NCBI GenBank assembly: GCA_963844855.1
Contig: CAWJQP010000041.1
Coordinates: 124,001-188,000 of the forward strand
Length of the DNA stretch: 64,000 nt
Source: DASQDN01 sp963844855
GTDB taxonomy: Bacteria > Acidobacteriota > Terriglobia > Bryobacterales > Bryobacteraceae
Direction: 5' to 3'
Shown here: positions 26,550 through 36,974 of the stretch, one piece after another
Numbering within the stretch: the first letter of the stretch is position 1
Layout: the number at the start of each line of letters is the position of its first letter
The notes under the pieces: model-generated
Told to the model about the DNA's origin: nothing
Database searches by the model: none
Seen by the model: the letters and a program-made list of their open reading frames with translations, nothing else
Translations under genes and position numbers: made by a program

Positions 26550-26909
26550 TTACGCGGCGGGGCTGCGTCGAAGCCAGTTTCGACGCGCTTTTGTCTGTGT
26601 GAAATCGAGCCCGTTTATCAGCATTGCCAGTTCTTCGGGCCGCATTGTGATGCTGCCAGCTTGCGGCCCCGAAGGCCACGCAAATCGTCCTTTCTCGAGT
26701 CTCTTGGCGCAGACCCACAGTCCGCTACCATCCCACACCAGCGCTTTGATTCGTGTGTGGCTGCGGTTCGTGAATAAGAACAGGTGACCGCTCAACGGAT
26801 CGTGCCCGAACTGATCACGCACCACACCGTACAGTCCGTTGAAACCTTTGCGCATGTCGATTGCGTCCACGCCCAAGTAGATGCGCGTCGCTGAACCGAG
26901 GCCGAACAT
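26550..26909 (-). CDS. tnpB: IS66 accessory protein TnpB
   Basis: 119 residues from ATG 26909 (FGLGSATRIYLGVDAIDMRK). Segments GFNGLYGVVRDQFGHDPLSG and HLFLFTNRSHTRIKALVWDG, then WVCAKRLEKGRFAWP are the IS66 Orf2 (PF05717) signature. The frame is intact. It starts three bases from the stop of tnpA. It is needed for IS66 transposition but has no established catalytic role; with tnpC truncated it is probably a relic. Confidence 0.92.
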   Translation of the reverse strand: MFGLGSATRIYLGVDAIDMRKGFNGLYGVVRDQFGHDPLSGHLFLFTNRSHTRIKALVWDGSGLWVCAKRLEKGRFAWPSGPQAGSITMRPEELAMLINGLDFTQTKARRNWLRRSPAA

Positions 26910-26911
26910 TC

Positions 26912-27202
26912 CTACACGCGTTCCGCCGCGCCGATCAGATGAGGCAACTCTGCGAGTCCGCACTCGATGCGCCGTCCATTTGCAAGCATCAGTTGGAATC
27001 GTCCTGCGCCACTTGTCGAATCGCTGAGGATCTTCACCCGAGCCAGACGCACGAACGGTGTTGTCTGCCGTCGCAAATAATAGCCCAGTGTCGATACCGC
27101 AACACCGTAGCTTTGGCAGAAAGCCCGCCGCGTCACATTCCCGCGATCCTCGTAGCGTCGCAGCAACTCCGCTACTTCTTCTTCACTCCGTTTCCTCGGC
27201 AT
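26912..27202 (-). CDS. tnpA: IS66 accessory protein TnpA
   Basis: 96 residues. It begins MPRKRSEEEVAELLRRYEDR and has the HTH-like TRRAFCQSYGVAVSTLGYYL RR, then FQLMLANGRRIECGL, matching IS66 Orf1. It is probably the DNA-binding component. It is intact and directly precedes tnpB. About 57 bases separate its start from the element end at 27259, leaving room for the IS promoter. Confidence 0.88.
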   Translation of the reverse strand: MPRKRSEEEVAELLRRYEDRGNVTRRAFCQSYGVAVSTLGYYLRRQTTPFVRLARVKILSDSTSGAGRFQLMLANGRRIECGLAELPHLIGAAERV

Positions 27203-27272
27203 GCCGCTATCTCAGCAGCTTCGCCTTTCTCGATCAATGCGGGTTGCTCAGACGCTTACGGTTCACCTTTAC

Positions 27273-27503
27273 TTAGATCTCTCCGTGTCTACCAATGAAT
27301 ACAATCGAGCCGTCGTCCAGTAACTGACGAGTAATGAGTCGGCGATCAGTATTTGAACGAAAAATTACCGTCTCTAAGTCATGCCACGCTAAACCCGATG
27401 GAACAAGCGCCACCCAGTCACAGTTATCACAACAAAGATGTTTCAATCGTTGAGGCACCTGATCGACGAACCAAACTTGAACGATTCGATCATACTTACT
27501 CAT
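27273..27503 (-). CDS. Hypothetical protein (weak)
   Basis: 76 residues (MSKYDRIVQVWFVDQVPQRL, a Cys pair in HLCCDNCDWVAL, and LLDDGSIVFIGRHGEI). Composition looks protein-like and there is a CxxC. No family is recognised and no ribosome-binding site is clear. It lies between the IS66 end and the DUF4082 genes and could be a chance frame. Confidence 0.25.
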   Translation of the reverse strand: MSKYDRIVQVWFVDQVPQRLKHLCCDNCDWVALVPSGLAWHDLETVIFRSNTDRRLITRQLLDDGSIVFIGRHGEI

Positions 27504-27861
27504 ATAGGCCTAAATACTTGACAGTACGTACCTTAATGACATACGGCTGTCCTTGGTTCCAGTCTCGACTAAGGTCTTCACACTACTGTTAACAGGGAAG
27601 TTTCTGTCCTAAACCGTTGCAACGAGCGCCGGCCATGGTACACTTCTCATTACAGTACTAGTACTAATAAGTAGCTTACAACTTTAACTCGCGCCCGGCT
27701 TGGTTCAGGCGGTTGATTGACAACCTTACCAAGTCAAAAACGAATGTGTGTCCAAAAGTTAAATAGTTTATAAAGCGTCAGGATCACCTACGTGCCGGGA
27801 TAAGTGCGCGCAGTCCGAGATTTGAACTCGGTCAACACTTACAACTATTTAGAAGGTGATT
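27504..27861. promoter_or_regulatory. Leader/promoter region of the first DUF4082 gene
   Basis: AT-rich for this window. It holds a perfect palindrome AGTACTAGTACT (27654-27665), a TTGACA at 27717-27722 without a good -10, and a minus-strand tRNA T-arm-like hairpin CCGAG-TTCAAAT-CTCGG (27815-27831). The AGTACT motif recurs upstream of the next DUF4082 gene and of the beta-helix genes at 59 kb. Confidence 0.4.
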
Positions 27862-28920
27862 ATGATTAAAGTTACAACCACAGCAATACTTTTCATGTTA
27901 GCTGTTGACGCCACGGCCCAGACATCCTTTTGGTCCACTTCAGCAGTTCCACGAGTGCGTGAAGCCACTAATGACGCTAAGTCTGTAACACTGGGTCTAC
28001 GTTTTTACTCAGATGTCGCTGGATCGGTTACAGCTATACGTTTTTATAAAGGTTCCCGCAATACAGGCACACACATTGGAACATTGTGGTCTAGCGGGGG
28101 AGACAAACTTGCCAGTGTGACATTCTCAAACGAAACCGCGACCGGTTGGCAGCAAGCAACGTTCTCATCTCCTATCAACATCACTGCTAATACAACATAT
28201 GTTATTTCCTACTCAGCTCCGAATGGGTATTATTCATACGATGAGTATTATTCGTGGTCGACTCTGACAAATAGCTCACTACATGTATCGGGTTCATCCC
28301 CAGGTGTATACGCCTACGGATCGGGTACCATTTTTCCCAATAGTAGGTGGAACGGGAGTAATTATTGGGTAGATGTAGTCTTTAAAGCTACGAATGGTAC
28401 CACTCCACCACCTGCTCCGAGTACGTATAGCATCTCTGGCACCGTTAGCGGGTCAGGAACTACGGGCTTAACGCTCTCTGGTCCTGTTTCTCGTTCAACT
28501 TCAACCGATTCTCTAGGAAGGTACACATTCGATGGCCTTGCGAATGGCTTATACGTGGTAGCAGCGAGCAAATCAGGCTATACCTTCATTCCACCCACCA
28601 AATCGGTAACTATAAACAACGCATCCGTGACCGGAATTAACTTTACTGGAACAGCATCAGTTCCATCAGTCCCTCATACCGTATCGCTAAACTGGAAAGC
28701 CAGTACTTCATCGAATATCAAGGGTTATAACGTTTATCGTGCTTCGTTGGCGGGTGGAGCGTTCAGTAAACTAAATAGCACACCGTTATCAGGAACGACA
28801 TACGTCGACAGCACCGTGTCCTCTGGACGAACTTATTACTACGTTACAACCGCGTTAAACACCAGCGACGTTGAAAGCGCCTACTCAAATCAGGCCACCG
28901 CTGTTGTGCCTTCACCCTAG
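27862..28920 (+). CDS. Secreted DUF4082 - carboxypeptidase-regulatory-like - fibronectin III protein
   Basis: About 352 residues from ATG 27862 with AGAAGGTG upstream; a GTG at 27856 is less likely. The signal peptide is MIKVTTTAILFMLAVDATAQ. Residues about 20-170 are a DUF4082 module (VTLGLRFYSDVAGSVTAIRF, YKGSRNTGTHIGTLWSSGG, NYWVDVVF). About 185-265 is a Cna-B/CarboxypepD_reg-like beta domain (YSISGTVSGSGTTGLTLSGP, GRYTFDGLANGLYVVAASKS GYTF). About 275-350 is a fibronectin type III module (PHTVSLNWKASTSSNIKGYN VYRAS). No catalytic domain is present, so it is probably an adhesive or matrix-binding exoprotein. A near-duplicate, now broken, follows at 29341-30390. Confidence 0.88.
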   Translation: MIKVTTTAILFMLAVDATAQTSFWSTSAVPRVREATNDAKSVTLGLRFYSDVAGSVTAIRFYKGSRNTGTHIGTLWSSGGDKLASVTFSNETATGWQQATFSSPINITANTTYVISYSAPNGYYSYDEYYSWSTLTNSSLHVSGSSPGVYAYGSGTIFPNSRWNGSNYWVDVVFKATNGTTPPPAPSTYSISGTVSGSGTTGLTLSGPVSRSTSTDSLGRYTFDGLANGLYVVAASKSGYTFIPPTKSVTINNASVTGINFTGTASVPSVPHTVSLNWKASTSSNIKGYNVYRASLAGGAFSKLNSTPLSGTTYVDSTVSSGRTYYYVTTALNTSDVESAYSNQATAVVPSP

Positions 28921-29188
28921 TGACCCGCCCTCATCTTGGTTCCGAAGGCGGTCTCGGCGGTGTGTCAAGGCCGGCCTTTTTTGCTGGCGTGAGCGAACCC
29001 TTGCCAGGCTGTTCAGACTGCCTTCTGTAGGTTGGGAGGGCGAAGGGCGCCTCTGAACGGCACCGCATACTTGAGGCCGTAAATTGAGACACTTTAAGCC
29101 ATGTAATGCCCGAACAACGGGCATTCGGGCCACTGCGCAGCCCAACTTCTCAACCCACCGGCTGTCTCATTTTGCGGGGCGGGTCACT
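28919..29188. mobile_element. MITE-like element with 12-bp terminal inverted repeats
   Basis: AGTGACCCGCCC begins at 28919 (overlapping the TAG stop) and its exact inverse GGGCGGGTCACT ends at 29188. The 270 bases between have no coding frame of note and contain an inner GAGACA/TGTCTC pair. It resembles a short non-autonomous element that inserted exactly at the end of the DUF4082 gene. Confidence 0.55.
28967..28982 (+). terminator. Rho-independent terminator after the first DUF4082 gene
   Basis: AAGGCC-GGCCTT palindrome (28967-28978) running into TTTTTT; about 47 bases after the stop codon. Confidence 0.6.
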
Positions 29189-29226
29189 GTAGCAACTTCC
29201 CCTTAAGTGAGCAAGCAAAAAACCTT

Positions 29227-29238
29227 AGTACCAGTACT
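29227..29238. promoter_or_regulatory. AGTACCAGTACT box upstream of the second DUF4082 gene
   Basis: Near-palindrome AGTACCAGTACT, with a further GGTACT just downstream (about 29257), 103 bases before the start at 29341. It matches the AGTACTAGTACT box upstream of the first DUF4082 gene. Confidence 0.35.
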
Positions 29239-29340
29239 CTCCCTATTGATCGTCCTGGTACTCGTCGATCAAGTGTAAAAGATGTCATTTCGTGGTTAGT
29301 GCGCACGATTCGCGAGGGATCAAGCACTACAAGGTGATCA

Positions 29341-30390
29341 ATGAAAAGTTATCAAGTAGCCGCATTAGTTCTTATTTCTACGTCTTTATCCTTCGGCCAG
29401 ACACTGTGGACGGCCTCGCAAGTTCCAGCAACGACGGAAGTGACAAACGATACAGCATCCGTGACCTTGGGATTAAAGTTCTATTCTGATGTTGCAGGAT
29501 TCGTCACGGGCGTACGATTCTATAAAGGTTCGCGCAACACAGGGACACATGTCGGAACACTGTGGTCGGCTTCGGGAACGAAGCTAGCAAGTGCTACCTT
29601 CTCTGGCGAAACCTCCTCTGGTTGGCAACAGGTGAATTTCTCGTCTCTGTAAATATTGCAGCGAATACCACCTATGTAGTTTCTTACCTTGCTCCAAAGG
29701 ATACTATGCGTGCGATCAAACTATCCGTGGACAACAGTGAATCCGACACCTCTCCATGTTGCCGGTACTTCACCGGGCGTATATGCATACGGGGCCACTG
29801 CGAGGTTTCCTAACAGCACATGGAATCAAAGCAATTATTGGGTCGACGTGGTTTTCAGCCCCACTAGTGCCCCTGCGCCGCCCGATCCGACAATCTCCTA
29901 CAGTATTTCCGGGGGGGTTAGCGGATCAGCAGCGACGTTGACTCTATCGGGCTCTACCTCCCGCTCAACAACAACAGATTCCTCAGGAAAGTATACCTTT
30001 TCCGGCATTCCAAATGGTTCTTATGTTGTCGCTGCGAGTCAGACTGGCTACACATTCACGCCATCTACGACTTCGGTATCCGTCAATGGCGCATCCGTCG
30101 CGGGAGTTAATTTCATCGCAGCCGCGGTACCCACTCCAGTACCACACGTCGTTTCGCTGAATTGGACGAGTAGCACCTCCTCAAATGTCAAGGGTTACAA
30201 CGTATATCGTGCCGATATCGCGGGTGGGGCGTACGCCAAGATGAACGCATCACCAGTTACTACAACGGCTTATATGGACAACAGCGTAGCCTCTGGGCGG
30301 ATCTATTACTACGTTGCCACCACGGTGGACAGCACTGATCTGGAGAGCACGTATTCGAATCTTGCCACTGCAGTAGTACCGACACCATAA
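29341..30390 (+). pseudogene. Second DUF4082 - beta domain - fibronectin III protein, broken
   Basis: A paralogue of 27862-28920 with the same order. It has a signal peptide (MKSYQVAALVLISTSLSFGQ), DUF4082 (VTLGLKFYSDVAGFVTGVRF, YKGSRNTGTHVGTLWSASG), a CarboxypepD_reg-like domain (YSISGGVSGSAATLTLSGST, GKYTFSGIPNGSYVVAASQT) and fibronectin III (PHVVSLNWTSSTSSNVKGYN VYRAD). The frame leaves at about 29645 (SSL stop), continues as VNIAANTTYVVSYLAPK in a second frame, and returns to the first near 29700. Two opposite indels within the DUF4082 module therefore break it. The C-terminal domains are fully open, which suggests recent damage or sequence error. Confidence 0.8.
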
Positions 30391-30398
30391 AGGCGATA

Positions 30399-30444
30399 TG
30401 GGGAATGGGCCAGGATGATGAAGTGGGCCTGGCCTTTCTCCCCG
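30399..30444. terminator. Hairpin terminator between convergent genes
   Basis: GGCCAGG (30408-30414) pairs with CCTGGCC (30428-30434), followed by TTTCT; outer GGGGA/TCCCC pairing extends the stem. It lies just after the stop of the rightward DUF4082 gene. Confidence 0.6.
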
Positions 30445-30499
30445 TTAACTGTGCGTAGTGGTACTCATAAAGATCACTGCTTATCACGTGCAGTGCATC

Positions 30500-30528
30500 G
30501 AGGGTCACATCACTGGTACGTGACCCTC
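30500..30528 (-). terminator. Hairpin at the 3' end of the giant exoprotein gene
   Basis: Perfect nine-base stem GAGGGTCAC/GTGACCCTC (30500-30508/30520-30528). The TGA stop of the leftward giant gene (30510-30512) lies in the loop. There is no strong T-run. Confidence 0.45.
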
Positions 30529-33500
30529 ACCGCTACCCCGTCCAGTGAGAATGTGCGTGCCGTGGATGAGGCTACGTTGCTGATGCGTACCCTGAAGGCG
30601 CTGTTGGCGAATTGAGCAACCGTCCAAGAGCGGCCCCAAAGGTATTGGCAGCACCGCCCAACAGATACGTCGCCGTCGTTGTGGTTAGTGTCGCGGTGTT
30701 TTGCGCAGCCGTCCATGATACGCCGCCATTCCAGGAAAGCTGAACACACATCCTAGGCGCACTGGTGGTGCTGCTGACTCTCGCGTCCAAACGAACTTCA
30801 ATGCCTCTGATCGCCACGCCGGCCGGCACATTCAAGTTGTAGTTGAAATAGACGTGTTTGTCTTTGCCCGTATTCGCACATCCGGTGTTGGTATTCGTAC
30901 CGCTGTTGGTGTCGACAGCGAACAAACCATCAGTGGCGAACGCGTTGGTTGGAGTAGTTTCGAATCCGTTACCATCGCCATTGAGGAGGACAGGTGTCTG
31001 GGCCGTGGGCGCCAAAAAGCCTGTGTTCACTATTGCACCAGCTATGGTGAGACTGAAGCTCTTAGTCGCCGTCGCTGGCGTGGGCGTGGCAGAATCCGTA
31101 ACGCGGACGGTAAACGTGAAGGTTCCAGCCGCGGTTGGTGTCCCCGCGATGACAGCGGTCGATGCGTTTAAAGTCAGGCCTCCGGGCAGCGTACTGCCGG
31201 CAGCGACTGACCAGGTATAGGGACCGGTTCCCCCGCTCCTGGCCAAGGTCACAGAGTATGCCGTGCCAACGGCACCGGCAGTCAGTGGCGAAGTAGTCGT
31301 AATGGTAAGAGGCGCCGGCGGCGCCGGCTGCACCGTCAATACCGTACTGCCGGACACGCCTGCCTGTACGTGCGTTGCCGAGATCGTGCTGGTACCGGCA
31401 GCTACACCAGTCGCAAGCCCGCTGGTGCTATTGATAGTCGCCACAGTGGTCGTAGCGGAGGCCCAAGTCACCTGATTCGTGATGTTCTGGGCGCTGCCGT
31501 CAGAGTATGTTCCGGTGGCCGTGAATTGCTGCGTCGTCGTCGCCTGAATCGTCGGATTTGCGGGTGTGACCGCAATCGAATTCAGTGTCGGCGCGGGCCC
31601 TGAGCTGAATACTACGTCTACCCAGTAGTTTGACGAATTGAAGGTCTGAGATGGAAACACGCTCGCTGCGCCATAGGCATATACACCATTGCCGCCTGAG
31701 ACGCCGTTCTGAAGGGCATGCAAAGGCGCATTGTCTACACCAGTAGTGGCGAAGTAGTTTGCGTCTTGGCTGTAGTGCCCAGTGTTTGCATGGTAGGAGG
31801 CAACGTATACCGTGTTGGCCGTGATCGACACGGGTGTGGCAAAGTTCACCTGCTGCCAACCGGATGCAGTCTCATTTACGAAAGTAGCCGACGCCAGCAG
31901 TTGACCGGTGCTAGACCATAGATTACCGACATGGGTTCCGGTGTTCGTGCTCGCTTTGTAAAAGCGAATCCCGGTGATCGTACCACTGACATCAGATCTA
32001 AACTTCACACCTAACTCAACCGGGTTATCTGGTCCTTCGTCTACCAGCCCCGGTACGGCAGTGCTTGGCCAGATAGTGCAATTGCTAGTACATCCAGTAC
32101 CACCACCTGAGCCTATAGTGATGCTCAAGCTTTTGGTGACTGTCACCGGTGTTGGAGTAGCTGAATCCCTTACCTGAACCGTAAACGTCGAAGTACCTGC
32201 TGCGGTTGGTGTCCCCGCGATGGTACCGGTCGATGCGTTTAAAGTCAGGCCAGCGGGTAGCGTACCGGTGGTGATTGACCATGTGTAGGGTGACGTTCCA
32301 CCAGCCGCGGTCAGCGTAGCCGAGTAGGCTGCGCCAACGGATCCAGCGGGTAAAGTCGTTGTGATAATAGAAAGCGGACCGGGTTGCACCGTCAAGGCGG
32401 TAGTACCTGAGACTGTACCCTGTGTTGCTGAAATCGTGCTGGTACCAGCTGCGATACCGGTTGCGAGCCCGCCGGCATTGATGGTGGCTATCCCGGCATT
32501 GGAGGATGCCCAAGTCGCTTGACTAGTGATGTTCTGGGTGCTGCCATCCGAGTATGTTCCGGTGGCCATGAACTGCTGTGATGATCCGGCCTGAATTGTC
32601 GGATTTGCAGGGGTAACCGCGATCGAGTTCAGCGTCGGCGAGGGCGCAGTCGCTTCAGCAGCGCGCTGTTCGAAGATCGTTTTCGCTTGCTGATAACGGG
32701 CTCGCACCTGGCTGAGGCTCGTCGGGAAAAATGAATTCCATACTCCGCCCGGCGCAGTTTTCGTTAAAAGGTTGTCCATCCATTGCACAAAGAACTGCGC
32801 GTCGGCTGCGCTCGCACGTATGGGTGCATTGTTGACGATTACGAACACAGCCGCCGTATGTACCTGATGGCCGTCGCTGCCCATCCTACGCGCGGCAACC
32901 CACCCGCTTTTCGGGAAATTGACTGTTGCGTTGAAGGTGACTGGAGCCCCTGCCGTAACCGATGCCGCTTGGCTTGCCACAACGACGCCGTTGCTAACGA
33001 TCTGGATCGTCCCAGAGAAATTCTGTGTCGCTGTCCACTTCACCGAGACCGGCAGGCTTCCCGCGGCAGCCATTGGAATTTCATCGCCGGGCGTAAAGGT
33101 TCCGTTCACTTTGAGTTCGAGAAACTCCCTATGTCCATTTCGCGAGACTACCGTCCGTCCAGCCTTAATTCCGTCGATCCAGTTGCGATACGTCATTTGG
33201 CCATTCGCAACCTGGACATAGGTCAACAGCGACCCCACGACCCCGTTGCCGCAAGGATAATCCGTGCCGGCCGCGAAGCCCGGTCTGAAACCTGTATTCA
33301 GAAGCCTGTAATAGGCTTGAATAAAGGCCTCGGGGTTCATGTTCGAGGGAGTGTTGCCTGTGTCGGCGACGTCCTCGGAGATAAAATCGGCGGCTCCCAA
33401 AGCAACCTCAACCGGATATTCGATCGGAGTACAGCATGTAAGAGACTGCGGGATACTCCCATCGAGATACTGCATGTGCGCAAAACCTGCAACGCCGCCC

Positions 33501-36500
33501 TGCTGCCGTGCCGAGTTCAGGATCGGGAATGTGTACTCCTCCCAGATTTGTTGAGCCTGCGTAAGGCCGAGCGAAAGGATGTGCCCGCCCAACGCTTGAT
33601 GAGGAAACTGCGTATAAGTGGCATCCCAATGCCATTCTGTGTCCCAATGGACAATCCTCCCGGGTAGTGAAACGGAAGAATCCTGCCCATTCACTAACGG
33701 CAAGTCCGTTGCAGGGTTCTGAACCTCACCATTGCCGCTATCGGCGAGCAGCGAGATGACCGCTACATTCTGGGGCGCCATCTTGTTAACGAAGGTCGAT
33801 AGCGCTTCGGGGGGGCCGCCACAACTTCGATGTACGTGTATATCGCCGGAAAACCAACCAGCTGATTCCGGGCCCGTCGTTGGACTCGTAGTGGCTGTGG
33901 TGAAGGACCATGTGTAGTTGGCTGCGAGCGCAAGGCCATTGCTATCTTTGATTCCCGTGGTAACGGTTGCGGTATAGGTTGCTGACTCTGCAAGCGGCGC
34001 GCCCGGAGTAAACGTCGCGGTTGCGCTGGCCACATTATACGTGCCAGTTATCTGCGTCCCACCGGCGTTTTTCAGCGTAAAAGTCGCGGAATTGACCGTT
34101 CCAGCATCAATGGCTTTGTTGAAGGTGGCGCTGACGGTCGTACTAACGGTCACTCCAATTGCGCCGCTCGCCGGAGTGGTCGAACTTACGTTCAGCGGAG
34201 TTGGTCCGCCGCCCCCAACGGTAAAGACTACATCTACCCAATAGTTGGATGATTGCCAAGAGTTACTCGGGAAGGTGCTACTGGCGCTGTAGGCATATAC
34301 TCCATTACCTCCGCTTACCCCGTCCTGCAACAGGTGCAGAGGCGCATTATCAACACCGGAGGCGCCGAAGAAGTTATTATTCGCTGCGTAGTTGCCGACA
34401 TTGGTGTGATAGGACGCCACATATACGGTGTTTGCCGTGACTGCTACGGGAGTCGAAAAGTTCACCTGCTGCCATCCCGAGGCAGTCTCGTTTGTGAAAG
34501 TCGCCGTAGCAAGCAATTGACCAGCGCTGCTCCACAGGGTCCCGACATGGGTACCGGTGTTCGTAGTTCCCTTATAGAAGCGAATTCCGGTGATAAAGCC
34601 ATTCAGGTCGACCCTGAACTTAACCCCGAGTTCGACTGCGTTCGGGTCGTTAACCGCAGGGTTAGCTGGTGTGGCCGAATTGTCCCAAATAGTGCACGGA
34701 CAAGATGGTGCCGCCGCGGTAGTGAAAGACCAGGTCTGATCCGCAGCTAGAGCATTGTCCGACAGATCCTTAACACCCGTTGTAATGGTGGCGTTATACA
34801 CGGACGAGGCCGTGAGCGGACTCGCTTGGCGCGAGCGTCGCCACACTGTTGAAGCATTGTAAGTGACTGTTGACGGTACGACCGCGTTGGCCGCATCGCG
34901 CAATACTCACATTGGTCGTCGTAATCGTAGTCGGGTCCATCGGCTCGCTGAACGTGGCGGTAACCGTCGCGCTCGGACTCACCCCAGTGGCTCCAGTAGC
35001 CGGGGAGAATGAGGTTACAGTTGGACGCGTTGTGTCGGCCGTATAAGTCGCGGTAAATGTACCGGCAGTAGCGGTGAAAAATGCATACTGAACGCCTTTG
35101 ATGATGTCCACGGTGAAAGCTACAGCACCGCTGGGCCCCGTGATACTGGTGAGCACACCGGAGTTGGAGTTCCTCGGGACCATGGCTTGCAGCCCGTTTG
35201 CGCCGCTTGCCGGTGTGATGCTGAAGGTCAGAGCATTGCCATTCCAGCTGAGACCGCTAAAGAAAGAATTGTTGCGGCCGTCCAGCCAAGTTCAACATTT
35301 GAAGGCTCGATACAACGGGTATTCCTCGGGCGAGAGCCGACGGAACGACCGCATCCGAGACGGGGTTTGTGGCAGTATCTGTATGGGAATTGACAGTAAA
35401 GACGCCATAAAAGCCCTCACCCACGGCCGCATTTAACAATGTATCGACCAGTCAGCGGGTAGGTTTGCCCCGATTCATCGGTCATGTGAGTGGGAGCCTT
35501 ATAGACATCGATAAGGGTACCGTCAAGGTCCGCAAAACGCATTGGCATGGCTGATCCGGTGAAGTGGCCAGGTCGGTCTTGTACCCACCCCGGAGGCCAG
35601 AAATAGTAGTTCGTGTCCAACCGCATTCCATTCGCGAGCTGTATTTTCGCGCCCGATGCCCAATCGCTCCATGCCATGCAATGGTGCCGCTGTGTGGTAG
35701 AGTCGGAATGCTAGGATAAGAAGCTCTTAAAGGCATCAATCTGCTGACTATAAATTGCATCCAGCGAGACGGGCGTGAAGTCGTCGCAGTTAGTATTGAC
35801 GTGCAATCCCACTTCGAAACCTTGAGCCGCATAGCTTGCTGCTTGGGCATTCGTCAGATGTTCTGGGGCTGGACAAACATATACGAAGTGGACCGAACGC
35901 ATTCCCAGTTCGCAACATTACATCCTGAAGGGCTGGCAGCAATCTGTTGATTAAAACGGCCACCTGTTCCGCCATTTCCGTGATCGTCACCTGTCATTAC
36001 AACGACAGCCCTTTTACCCCGCGGGAAGTACCAGAAGCGTGGCAAAGGCTTTTTAGTAAGATTCATCTGCAAAATAAGCTTGGCGAACAGACGCTGCTGC
36101 TCGTCCGCTTGTGGGATAGACACCAAAGTATCCAAATCGACCCAATCGGTCTGCGGATCTTCGTAGCGGCGCCAAAGAATTTGTCGTTGGAGCGGATGGG
36201 CGTAAAATCCATCGCGCTCTTGCGCCGACCAAGCGGGATTTCCCTGCCGCGTATAAACGATGGACGTCGCAAGATCATATGCAAATGCCGCAGCGTGGCC
36301 ACCATTCGTTCCGATGCTTCGGAGTGTTACGGCTGGATTAGAGGTGGCGGTGGTAGGATTCGTATATAGTGTGGCAACGCTCGAAGCGCCGTTTAGTGTG
36401 TATGCGGTGGCTATTCCGTGAAACTGCATAGCCGGTTTACTATGCCGGCGCCGGCCGCTGTGGACGTATCGACTCGCATATAGGCATCCGATAGCATCGC

Positions 36501-36902
36501 CGCCGTTGACGTAAGCCCAAGCAAACTGTCGAGCTGCGAACTGGGCCGCATCGCAATTAAGTTGCCGCCCAGCATTCACCCAGTCCGTAAACATAGTGAT
36601 CTGACTGCGGCTCAGCGTCATCGGACCCGCAAGGATAACAACATCGTAGGAAGCTAGCGTTGTTGGCGTCACTAGTGCTATATCAGTTACGGCAAATTCG
36701 TTCAGCCCTTCGGTTCGTAGGATTTCCGCGTAGTATTTGCCGAAAGTAGAAGAAGACGACGTTATAGCCAGAATGGGACCGCCAGGCCCTTGGTTAGGAT
36801 CTGCGCATTAGCGCGTTGCGCTGTAGCAGCCCAACAGAGCAGCAATACGCATGCTATGACTGCCCTATAAAAATGATTCGTCACTCGCGTTCCACAAGTC
36901 AT
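30510..36902 (-). pseudogene. Giant secreted protein: deacetylase-like, Ig-like, DUF4082 and PHP (CehA/McbA-like) modules; multiply frameshifted
   Basis: Joining frames gives one protein of over 2,000 residues. It starts near 36902 with a signal peptide (YRAVIACVLLLCWAATAQ). Then come GGPILAITSSSSTFGKYYAE, a type-1-GATase-like start, and a polysaccharide-deacetylase-like part with VVVMTGDDHGNGG, GFEVGLHVNTNCDDF and RFADLDGTLIDVY. The long open frame (34903-30572, 1,443 residues) adds DUF4082, a Big_5-like Ig and a PHP metallo-hydrolase (WFSGDIHVHRSCGG, VAGFAHMQYLDG, GFAAGTDYPCGNG). After these come Big_2, putative Ig, a second DUF4082, Big_2 and putative Ig modules. The end (FANSAFRVRISNVASSTART) lies in another frame. 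Breaks cluster at 34.8-36.8 kb and near 30.65 kb. It may have trimmed or de-esterified an extracellular polymer. Confidence 0.8.
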
Positions 36903-36974
36903 ACTCATGTCCTCGCAATTCCGACGAAGAGCCCACAATACACGTAAATCGGGAAAGGACCACCACTCGAAGCT

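Larger units (their letters stand above)
25657..27259 (-). mobile_element. IS66-family insertion sequence, truncated at its 3' end
   Basis: It has the characteristic three-gene layout tnpA (27202-26912), tnpB (26909-26550) and tnpC (26478-25657), all leftward. The outer end is recognisable as GTAAGCGTCTGAGCAACCCG read leftward from 27259, matching the GTAA-type ends of IS66. The other end is missing: tnpC stops after about 270 of its usual 500 residues. It is therefore immobile by itself. Confidence 0.85.

Noticed and set aside
27780..27860. A complete tRNA gene
   Set aside because: Only the T-arm and a possible 3' acceptor strand are present; there is no matching 5' acceptor strand, D-arm or anticodon arm.
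32783..33667. A 294-codon plus-strand frame
   Set aside because: Antisense to the PHP-domain part of the giant exoprotein, where the protein motifs are unmistakable.
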